A DNA stretch of 38,672 nucleotides. Origin: an uncultured Planctomyces sp. Lineage in GTDB: Bacteria; Planctomycetota; Planctomycetia; Planctomycetales; Planctomycetaceae. The stretch is from the NCBI GenBank assembly GCA_937904325.1, contig CALGTK010000327.1, positions 1-38,672 on the forward strand, read 5' to 3'. The notes beneath the pieces are model-generated. The model ran no database searches, had not been told where the DNA came from, and was given only the letters and a program-made list of their open reading frames with translations. This document shows positions 15,553 to 22,702 of the stretch, in pieces (the stretch's first letter is position 1; each line of letters starts with the position of its first letter). Made by a program: the position numbers and the translations under genes.

Positions 15553-16923
15553 ATGCAGAATCACGCTTACATCGAACGTCTCATAAATTTGCTTGACCCC
15601 GAGGGCAACACGATCTTCAACATGGCCGTTGAAGAGGCCGTCGAGCATGTTGGCAGCGGCGACGCTCAGAAAGTCCGTGGCATTGACGGGCAATTTGCGC
15701 TGCTGCACCGCGAAGGAAAACGAATCCGCATGGCTCGTTCAATCGGTCGTCCGATGCGGTACTTCCTGGCGAAACAAGTTGACGGACCGTGCCTGATCGT
15801 CGCAGAACGGATCGACGAAATCGCCGCATGGCTTAAGCAGGAAGGATTCGACGATCAGTTTCACCCATCGTACACGCGGATGGTGCCGGCGCATCATATT
15901 GTCGAGCTGTCGCTTGTCGGATGCCCGGATCCGAACCCCACACTGACCCGGTACTTTGATCCTGAACGCAACTGCCTGGGAACTGACCTCAACGACATCG
16001 GCAAGGCCTACATCGGGACCCTCGCTGATGAATGTTCCAAGTGGCTCGACGGGATCAACGGCCAGGACCCGCAGGCTCCAATCGGCGTAATGTTTTCCGG
16101 CGGTATCGACAGCGGAGCACTGTTCGTCGTGCTGTACCACCTGATGAAGCAACGCGGAGAGAATCTGTCGCGTCTGAAGGCGTTCACGCTGTCAGCCACT
16201 GACGAAAGTAATGGCGGGCAGATCAGCCCCGATGCAGAGCAGGCTGCACGCTTCCTGGACGATGTCGACCTGAGCATGTTTCTCGAAGTGATCGACGTAC
16301 CGAAAAGTTCACTCGACTATGTCGAAGCGATTCGGATCACCGAAGACTACAAACCGCTCGACATACAGTCCGCAACGATGGGAATCGCGTTGTGCCGGGA
16401 AATCAGAAACCGTTATCCGGACTGGAAGTTTCTGGCCGACGGCGACGGCGGTGACGAGAACCTCAAGGACTACCCGATCGAGGACAATCCGGAACTCACC
16501 ATTCGCAGCGTGTTAAATAACCAGATGCTGTACCACGAGGGGTGGGGCGTTCAAGCCATCAAGCATTCGCTTACTTACTCAGGCGGTCAAAGTCGTGGCC
16601 ATGTTCGAACCTGGGCACCGGCCCGCGCCTTCGGATTCAACGGCTTCAGCCCGTTCGCTTTGCCAAACGTCATCGAAGTCGCCGAAGGAATCCCATTCAT
16701 CGAGCTGACCGAATGGGACCACGGAAAACTCTACGACTTGAAAGGCGAAGTCGCTCGCCGCGGTGTCGAAGCTGTCACCGGTATCACGATGCCCGTCTTC
16801 GAAAAACGCCGCTTCCAGCACGGAGCCGTCGACAAAGCCGCATTCGACGATGTATTTCCGGCTGATGAACTTTCCTATCGCACGGCTTTTGCTGAGCTGT
16901 TCGGGACGGCAACTGGCCGGTGA
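15553..16923 (+). CDS. Asparagine-synthase-like protein without the glutaminase Cys
   Basis: A 456-residue cytoplasmic enzyme of the asparagine synthase / beta-lactam synthetase superfamily. The PP-loop of the ATP pyrophosphatase domain is clear: MFSGGIDSGALF (SGGIDS at 182-187). A downstream acidic motif GDGGDENLKDY (297-307) stands where GEGSDE occurs in AsnB. The N-terminal part keeps GATase-like segments (RGIDGQFALLHREG, about 42-55), but the protein starts MQNHAY, so the catalytic Cys2 of class II glutaminases is missing. It should activate a carboxylate with ATP but cannot use glutamine in the normal way; it may take free ammonia or an internal amine. The product is unknown. It lies 210 bases after the CBS gene, and its stop is 14 bases from the RTX remnant on the other strand. 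Confidence 0.82.
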   Translation: MQNHAYIERLINLLDPEGNTIFNMAVEEAVEHVGSGDAQKVRGIDGQFALLHREGKRIRMARSIGRPMRYFLAKQVDGPCLIVAERIDEIAAWLKQEGFDDQFHPSYTRMVPAHHIVELSLVGCPDPNPTLTRYFDPERNCLGTDLNDIGKAYIGTLADECSKWLDGINGQDPQAPIGVMFSGGIDSGALFVVLYHLMKQRGENLSRLKAFTLSATDESNGGQISPDAEQAARFLDDVDLSMFLEVIDVPKSSLDYVEAIRITEDYKPLDIQSATMGIALCREIRNRYPDWKFLADGDGGDENLKDYPIEDNPELTIRSVLNNQMLYHEGWGVQAIKHSLTYSGGQSRGHVRTWAPARAFGFNGFSPFALPNVIEVAEGIPFIELTEWDHGKLYDLKGEVARRGVEAVTGITMPVFEKRRFQHGAVDKAAFDDVFPADELSYRTAFAELFGTATGR

Positions 16924-16936
16924 TGACGTAGTCAGC

Positions 16937-17248
16937 TTAGTTTGCGATGACCGTTTCAACTCCGTCCGCTCTAACGAACGTTGCAGGACCTGCGTAGCCT
17001 GACGCGTCGATTGATTGAATGTTGGCGAAACCTATTCGCGTGTCTCGACCTCCGCCACCGAACACGAGGTCATCACCGTCGCCCGAAAAGACAGCGTCAA
17101 ACCCTGTTCCACCGTTGATTGTGTCGTCGCCGGCGCTGCTGAAGGCTTTGCCGTTGCCCTTTCCAGCGGTGGTCGTGTTGCCAGCGAAGGGTAGTGTTAT
17201 ACAGTTCGGGCATCCCGGAATGCAGCATCTGAAGTCTTGCGACTCCGG
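16937..17248 (-). pseudogene. Truncated C-terminus of an RTX (Ca2+-binding repeat) protein
   Basis: The minus-strand frame from the TAG at 17249-17251 down to the TAA at 16937-16939 has 103 codons and no ATG. It carries RTX nonapeptide repeats (GDDTINGGTGFDAVFSGDGDD, split about 48-68, then LVFGGGGRDTRIG). A conserved-looking ending follows and stops with GVETVIAN. Such repeats bind Ca2+ in exported proteins. With no start codon and no upstream body, this looks like a remnant of a larger gene. A short palindrome lies at its upstream edge. It is on the same strand as the mre operon and starts 23 bases past the mrdA stop. Confidence 0.7.
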
Positions 17249-17251
17249 CTA
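17232..17251. repeat. GTAGCC-type palindromic element
   Basis: AAGTCTTGCGACTCCGGCTA contains the perfect dyad AGTC-TTGC-GACT. Read on the minus strand it begins GTAGCCGGAGTCGC. It marks the break point of the RTX remnant and loosely resembles the hairpin at 1405-1423, so both may belong to a dispersed intergenic repeat family. Confidence 0.35.
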
Positions 17252-17270
17252 CGCCAGCAACTGGAAGGAC

Positions 17271-19652
17271 TCAGAAGGATCCAGTGGAGTCAGCGTGCTG
17301 ATCGGTCGTCGGGATGATCAGCCCAAGCCGAAGCATTTCCTCGACGAGCCCCTTCGCCAACGGGCCGGCGACTCGACCACCGGAACCACCATGTTCGAGG
17401 ACGGCGACAAAAGCCACCTGCGGGTCCTCTGCGGGAACGTAGCCCGCGAACCAGCCGTGGTCACGGCCAGAACCTGTTTCTGCGGTGCCCGTCTTTCCGG
17501 CGATCGAAACATTTTTGGTAAACACCGCGCGATGACCGGTGCCGCTGCGAGACGCGACGACTTTTTCAAGTCCAGCTCTCACGTACTTAAGAGTTCTTTC
17601 GGACAGCGGAACCCGCTCTTCCTGTGAAGTGACGAAGAACTCTTTCGCTGGCCGATCCGATGAACCAGGCGACCTGATAGCTCGAACGACTCGCGGTGTT
17701 GGCAAGTCGCCACCGGTCGCGACGGCGGCCATCAGCCGAGCAATCTGCAAAGGAGTAACCGACAAGCGGGATTGGCCGATCGCCAGGCCGAGAGTGTCGC
17801 CATCGTACCAGGGCTCTTGCTGTTTCGAGTCCGTTGGCGATTCCGCGACGGAAGCGACGTCTTCAAAGTTTGCCAGCGTGATTGTCTGTGCGGCACTCGG
17901 GCGGGGGAGATGTCCCCCGCTTTCATAAGGGAGATCGATGCCAGTTGGACGTCCAAAACCAAGACGATCTGACCATGCAACTAAAGGCCCGGCCTTCATC
18001 TCAGCGCCAACCGTGTAGAAGTAAACGTTGCACGATTTGCAGAGGGCATCGACCAGCGTGACGTCGCTGTGCCCGACGCCGTAATGCCGATAGATGTAGC
18101 AACGATGACGCTGTGGTGTTTTCAGGTAGCCTCGGCAGAAGACCGGCTTCTCCGGATCCAGTGTTCCACTTTCAAGACCAGCGATGGCTGTCAGAGTTTT
18201 GTAAACCGACCCAGGTGCAACGGCCATACTCGTAACACGCGGATACATCGGACTTCGTTTGTCGTACTGCAAAGCCTGCCAGAGTTCCTCGTTATGGTCG
18301 ACCAGTAACCGTAGATCGAATCGCGGTGCCGCTGCTGCGCACAGAACCTGTCCGGAATGGATATTGATCGCGACTATGCAACCACCAGTCGGCCTTGAGG
18401 AAGACGTTGCTGCCTCTTCCATCGCCTGGGCTGCCCGAGCCCTTGATTCGTCACTTCCTTCGGGAAACCACATATACGGTGAACTGCTGGTCGCCGTGTC
18501 GAGCAGCGATTCGGCATGACTTTGCAGAGGCTCGACGATAGCCAGATCGATATCGGAGCCTGGCTGAGGTTGTCGCACGACTTCGCGCAAAATGATCTCG
18601 CCAGCAGAGTTTGCGACGATCCGCTCCAGCCCGCGTTGTCCGCGGAGATAACGATCGTACGAACGTTCGACACCAGTACGTCCCGTGCGGTCGCCAGCCT
18701 TCAGTCCACCATGTCGGATATCTACAGCGAGTTTACCGTCCGATTTTCCCGCCAGTTGATCGACGTCTTCATCATCGACAGGCTGGCGGGTTCCAACAAT
18801 GTGCGAGGCCAGCGATCCCTGCGGGTAATCGCGTTCCGTCCGCATTTCAAAATCAACACCGGGGTAAAGTTCCGGACGAGTAACGATGGCCGCTACTTGC
18901 TCGTACGGTAAGTCTTCAGCGATGACGTGATATTCGAACTCTTCCCGGACCGTGATCGGTTCTCGACGACGACGTTTCGGTGGAGTCGTCAGTTCCGTAC
19001 GCAGACGTTCCCACGCGTTACCCCACAAGGTCTCTTTATATGACTGCTCTTGTCGTAGCTTTCGTGCAGCTGCGGATTCTTCGTCAGCGCGTCGATCTCG
19101 GTTCTGTTCAACAAGCTTGACGATCCGCTCGACACGCTTCTGAGTTTCGGATCGTTGCATGGAAAACTCCTCATCGGAGAGTCCGATCGCTGAAGCAAGA
19201 CGAGTCCACATACGCTGCCGTTCGGCAAGAACATCATGTTGTGCCGCATCGACTTGTTGGCGGTCGGAACGTTCTGTCTTGTTTAGTCGTTCACGAGCCC
19301 GTGCTCGTAACCACAGCCCATCGGCAGGTTCTTCCAGCCAGCGATAGTGGACCTTTAATTCGTAGGTGGCGACATCACGAGCAAGTTCTTTATTGTCGAT
19401 CAAAATTCGCCCGTCGGTTGTCTCGATCGGTTTGAAGGTTTCTGTGACGCGAGACTCGAAGCCAGCGATAAAATCTTCGGACTGAAACGCCTGCAATGTC
19501 GCCAGTTTTCCACAGATGACCAGCAACGGAACAGCAATCAGCACGAAGAGCCCCAGCAACCTGATCCCAGGGTTTTGATCCAAGCCGTAATCGTCGCGCA
19601 GTCCAGAACAGCTTTCCGATTCTGAAAAGATATTGCCTGGACGATTCAACAT
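17271..19652 (-). CDS. mrdA: Penicillin-binding protein 2 (peptidoglycan transpeptidase)
   Basis: A 793-residue class B PBP. A membrane anchor (about 31-50) is followed by the dimerisation/pedestal region, then the transpeptidase domain with all three catalytic motifs: SVYK (482-485, active-site Ser482), SCN (540-542) and KTGT (720-723). It should cross-link peptidoglycan in the periplasm during lateral wall growth, with MreBCD and a RodA polymerase; rodA is not in this window. It is longer than typical PBP2 (about 630), mostly because of a charged, coiled-coil-like insertion (about 112-235, rich in Arg, Glu and Gln). The start ATG is backed by GGAGAAG (complement of 19659-19665), 6 bases upstream. 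It is the last gene of the mreB-mreC-mreD-mrdA order, 41 bases after mreD. Confidence 0.93.
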   Translation of the reverse strand: MLNRPGNIFSESESCSGLRDDYGLDQNPGIRLLGLFVLIAVPLLVICGKLATLQAFQSEDFIAGFESRVTETFKPIETTDGRILIDNKELARDVATYELKVHYRWLEEPADGLWLRARARERLNKTERSDRQQVDAAQHDVLAERQRMWTRLASAIGLSDEEFSMQRSETQKRVERIVKLVEQNRDRRADEESAAARKLRQEQSYKETLWGNAWERLRTELTTPPKRRRREPITVREEFEYHVIAEDLPYEQVAAIVTRPELYPGVDFEMRTERDYPQGSLASHIVGTRQPVDDEDVDQLAGKSDGKLAVDIRHGGLKAGDRTGRTGVERSYDRYLRGQRGLERIVANSAGEIILREVVRQPQPGSDIDLAIVEPLQSHAESLLDTATSSSPYMWFPEGSDESRARAAQAMEEAATSSSRPTGGCIVAINIHSGQVLCAAAAPRFDLRLLVDHNEELWQALQYDKRSPMYPRVTSMAVAPGSVYKTLTAIAGLESGTLDPEKPVFCRGYLKTPQRHRCYIYRHYGVGHSDVTLVDALCKSCNVYFYTVGAEMKAGPLVAWSDRLGFGRPTGIDLPYESGGHLPRPSAAQTITLANFEDVASVAESPTDSKQQEPWYDGDTLGLAIGQSRLSVTPLQIARLMAAVATGGDLPTPRVVRAIRSPGSSDRPAKEFFVTSQEERVPLSERTLKYVRAGLEKVVASRSGTGHRAVFTKNVSIAGKTGTAETGSGRDHGWFAGYVPAEDPQVAFVAVLEHGGSGGRVAGPLAKGLVEEMLRLGLIIPTTDQHADSTGSF

Positions 19653-19693
19653 GGAATTCTTCTCCGGAAACGCTCAGGCAAGGATGACAGCAA

Positions 19694-20200
19694 TCAGTGA
19701 ACGGCACTCGGAGACTGAGTAACCACGTTTCCACAACGTCGAATGACGACGGCACTCAGAGTTGAAACCGTAGCGGCGACGATCAATGAGATCGCGATGG
19801 ATGTGAGCAAAACCGATGGATCGACCGGTAACGGCGCCGTCAATAAGGAGCACGTCGCAACGAGCATCGCCAGCAGGCACCCGCTCACCATACTGACAAA
19901 AAAGATTCGAGGCCCAGACTCGAGTGACTTCGGAGTGATCATCCTCTGCAGGATGCACACTGCGATGATGCTTGCCGCAATCAGCATACCGGGATTGTGA
20001 TTCGAAACGGCGTCTATCATCAGACCATAGAACGCTGAAGCAAAGATCGAGGCTGAGGGCGACGGCAGCGTAGCCAGCCAGGGAAGCAGCATCCAGACAA
20101 ACGAACCGTAAGGCGTAACAAGACCCGATTCGGTTTGCAGAGAAGTTTCGATGGCAATCAGAGCGTAGGCGGCGATCAGTAAAGTCACATATCGAGTCAT
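19694..20200 (-). CDS. mreD: Rod-shape-determining protein MreD
   Basis: A 168-residue inner-membrane protein with about five hydrophobic segments. Family features include the early PYGSFVWMLLPWLATLPSPS and FYGLMIDAVSNHNPGM (MreD proteins have a G...D pattern there). MreD links cytoplasmic MreB to periplasmic MreC and PBP2. Sequence conservation is low, as is normal for MreD; the call leans on position between mreC and mrdA. A perfect GGAGGA (complement of 20209-20214) sits 8 bases before the ATG. The mreC stop is only 5 bases upstream, so the two are translated from one message. Confidence 0.85.
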   Translation of the reverse strand: MTRYVTLLIAAYALIAIETSLQTESGLVTPYGSFVWMLLPWLATLPSPSASIFASAFYGLMIDAVSNHNPGMLIAASIIAVCILQRMITPKSLESGPRIFFVSMVSGCLLAMLVATCSLLTAPLPVDPSVLLTSIAISLIVAATVSTLSAVVIRRCGNVVTQSPSAVH

Positions 20201-20205
20201 GAGTC

Positions 20206-21375
20206 CTATCCTCCGCTGGTACGATGAGAGGTGTTGTTGCTCAAACGCGATCTGTTCTGTTGAGTTGCCTCACTTGTCAGTGCCGCACTGTTTGGACTTG
20301 AGTGTGAGACTGGCCTCGCAGGGTCCAATGTGGATTCAACGGCGATCCGTGGAATCGTTCGACCTGGTTTTATGCCTGCCAGGTCGGTCTCCGAATCTGG
20401 AGATTCAAACTCAGTGCTTAGTTTCGGTACGACAATTTCGACGTTGAAAATATCGTCCTGTTCAACTGCCGGACTGAAAGTGATAACCCAATGCAGTGCA
20501 CCCGGCGGAACTTCTGCGGACACAACATGCCCGAAGAGCATCGGTGCATCGACCGCGTGGCCCGGCGGAGAGTACACCGGCATCCCGACGTCGACCTGTT
20601 CCGTCGCGGGAATTTGAGTGAGTTCGCATAGCCCTTTCTCTTTCAAATCCGACCGTCCTTCAATGAGTCCCTCGGACCCGAATGAAAACTGCGTGGCATT
20701 TGGAACGTCACCGTTGACGCGTGCGATCACGGCCCGGGCACGAAATCCCGGCTCGATAACGAACTGCAAAGAACTGGTCCAGCGGCCGGCAGACACAATC
20801 CGGCCGACAATACATCGTCCGGCAAATACCGGCAGTCCGTCTGCGACACTTAGTTCCGAGCCAGCCTGAACGATGGGAAAATCTCCGTTCAGAACCCAAA
20901 GATCGGCTGCGACGCCGTCGGTGTCACCTCGATCAAGAATGCGTCGAGACTTCAACTCGGAAAGAATTTCGCGGCCCAGCACGGCCGCCCGGATTGCATG
21001 AGACCGAAGCAGCGGCTGTGTCGTTTCGACTGCAAACGGCGACGCTCCGTTACGTCGCACACAGGCCAGTTCTTGAAATGCCGCCTCAGCCGCCAGCAAC
21101 GCTCGTCGCTCCTTGAACTGGCTTTGTGCGATTTCGCGGTGAAGTTGATCGAGTTCCCGCTGCTGCGTTGCCAGCTGCTCGTTGAGTAGCTGCTGCCATC
21201 GCAACTGCGTGGTGGCAATGGCGGAAGTGACCAGTCGTTGCCCCGGTGCGACGGCGAGGCGGATGATGTCTCGAATCGGTGTGGTGGCCGAAGCTGGCAA
21301 AACGGCAAACATCGCAGCAGCCAGCAGGCAGGCGGCGAGCACCCGAACTGTGCCGGTTTGATGCGATTCCGTCAT
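20206..21375 (-). CDS. mreC: Rod-shape-determining protein MreC
   Basis: A 389-residue protein with an N-terminal membrane anchor (about 10-32), then a coiled coil (about 58-100, rich in Gln, Glu, Leu and Arg). The paired beta-barrel MreC core follows (about 130-320, with GLPVFAGRCIVGRIVSAGRW and GLCELTQIPATEQVDVGMPV). A Ser/Pro/Thr-rich tail of about 60 residues follows the core. MreC organises PBP2 in the periplasm. The start ATG lies 11 bases past the mreB stop, which fits one operon. Confidence 0.92.
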   Translation of the reverse strand: MTESHQTGTVRVLAACLLAAAMFAVLPASATTPIRDIIRLAVAPGQRLVTSAIATTQLRWQQLLNEQLATQQRELDQLHREIAQSQFKERRALLAAEAAFQELACVRRNGASPFAVETTQPLLRSHAIRAAVLGREILSELKSRRILDRGDTDGVAADLWVLNGDFPIVQAGSELSVADGLPVFAGRCIVGRIVSAGRWTSSLQFVIEPGFRARAVIARVNGDVPNATQFSFGSEGLIEGRSDLKEKGLCELTQIPATEQVDVGMPVYSPPGHAVDAPMLFGHVVSAEVPPGALHWVITFSPAVEQDDIFNVEIVVPKLSTEFESPDSETDLAGIKPGRTIPRIAVESTLDPARPVSHSSPNSAALTSEATQQNRSRLSNNTSHRTSGG

Positions 21376-21386
21376 GGGCCATTCCG

Positions 21387-22424
21387 TCAGGCGGCATTCT
21401 CTATAGTTTCAAACCGCTCCTGCCACTCGCTGAGATGCTCCAGGCAGATTGCCGCGCCGCGCGCCACCGTGTTCAGCGGCTCATCAGCGATTCGGACTGG
21501 AATACCCAGCTGCTCGTGCATCAGTCGGTCGAGCCCGCGAAGCAATGCTCCGCCTCCGGTAAGAACCATTCCCGTGTCAACGATGTCGGCAACCAATTCT
21601 GGCTTGCAGCGTTCAATGACTGACTTGACGCAGCCGACGATCGATTCAAGTTGCGGATTGAGTGCCTCTCGAACTTCTTCACTGGTCACAACAGCTTTTC
21701 GAGGTACTCCACTGATTGTGTCGAGACCGCGGATGTCGCTGGTAAGTTCCTGCTCAAGTGGGAAAGCGCTGCCAAGTCGAATCTTGATCTGCTCAGCAGT
21801 CTGCGTTCCGACCTTCAACGAGAACTGCTGCTTCATGTAATCGACAATGGCTCCGTCAAGTTTGTCGCCAGCCACGCGAACAGATTCGCTGACGACGATT
21901 TCTCCGAGACTGAGAATCGCAACATCGGATGTCCCGCCGCCAATGTCGCACACCATGCTGGCGATTGGTTCGGAAATCGGAAGCCCGGCACCAATACCTG
22001 CCGCGCGAGGTTCTTCGATCAGATAAATCCGACCTGCCCCAGCTCGTTCAGCACTGTTAAAGACGGCTCGTTTTTCGACCGGAGTAATTCCACCTGGCAC
22101 GGCGATCACAACTCGAGGTCGCATCCCTTTCACGTGCCGGCTGGCCTTCTGAATGAAATAACGCAACATCGCCTCACACTGCTCGAAGTCGGTGATAACT
22201 CCGTCTTTAAGTGGCCGGACGGCGGTGATCGATTCCGGAGTGCGTCCCAGCATTTGCTTGGCGAGCTTACCGACAGCCGCGCCTTTGCCGAGCACTCGAC
22301 GCGTGCCTTTTTGCAGCGCAACAACAGACGGTTCGTTCAGGACGATTCCTTCGCCTTGAATGATGACAAGAGTATTAGCTGTCCCAAGATCAATCGCCAG
22401 ATCCGGGCACAGTCGTTGACGCAT
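21387..22424 (-). CDS. mreB: Actin-like cell-shape protein MreB
   Basis: From ATG 22422-22424 the protein has 345 residues, the usual MreB length, and starts MRQRLCPDLAIDLGTANTLV with the first phosphate motif (DLGTANT). The second phosphate motif is DIGGGTSD and the adenosine motif is VLTGGGALLRGL. MreB forms membrane-bound ATP-dependent filaments that guide wall synthesis. The frame stays open upstream to a TTG at 22596-22598 (58 extra residues, not family-like) and contains a GTG at 22434-22436 that would add four residues. No strong ribosome binding site decides between them, so the exact start is open; ATG or GTG is preferred. First gene of the mreBCD-mrdA operon and divergent from the C39-ATPase fusion. 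Confidence 0.95.
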   Translation of the reverse strand: MRQRLCPDLAIDLGTANTLVIIQGEGIVLNEPSVVALQKGTRRVLGKGAAVGKLAKQMLGRTPESITAVRPLKDGVITDFEQCEAMLRYFIQKASRHVKGMRPRVVIAVPGGITPVEKRAVFNSAERAGAGRIYLIEEPRAAGIGAGLPISEPIASMVCDIGGGTSDVAILSLGEIVVSESVRVAGDKLDGAIVDYMKQQFSLKVGTQTAEQIKIRLGSAFPLEQELTSDIRGLDTISGVPRKAVVTSEEVREALNPQLESIVGCVKSVIERCKPELVADIVDTGMVLTGGGALLRGLDRLMHEQLGIPVRIADEPLNTVARGAAICLEHLSEWQERFETIENAA

Positions 22425-22598
22425 CCAGTTCAACACGCGTGGTTGGCCATCCGTGGTCAGAGTAGGTGAGTCTCGTCGCCAATTCGTGGCGAAGTACGCA
22501 GCCGCTCCTTTTTCGTCGGCCAAACATCCTGCTGCCGCGAATTGGAGTCCGGGTTTGTATCTCGGCAGCGAAAACAGGGCAATATGGGGTTTCAGCAA

Positions 22599-22702
22599 GG
22601 CGATTCACGCGTCAGTACACGGCCGCCCGTTTTCGGTATTGCTTCAAACTGTGTAATTTGTGAGGTATCCATCCGACAAACTTTCCTCACTGACGACCAA
22701 CC
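22599..22702. promoter_or_regulatory. Divergent promoter region between mreB and the C39/ATPase fusion gene
   Basis: This short gap must hold the start signals for the rightward fusion gene; signals for mreB may also lie inside its non-coding upstream frame. An inverted repeat GTGAGG (22660-22665) / CCTCAC (22685-22690) could be an operator or mRNA hairpin ahead of the rightward gene. No convincing -35/-10 pair was found by eye. Confidence 0.35.

Noticed and set aside
21651-22469. Plus-strand open frame (272 codons)
   Set aside because: It lies antisense to mreB, which is certain.
22425-22598. 58-residue N-terminal extension of MreB from TTG 22598
   Set aside because: MreB proteins start just before DLAIDLGTANT; the extension has no family likeness and begins with a rare start codon.
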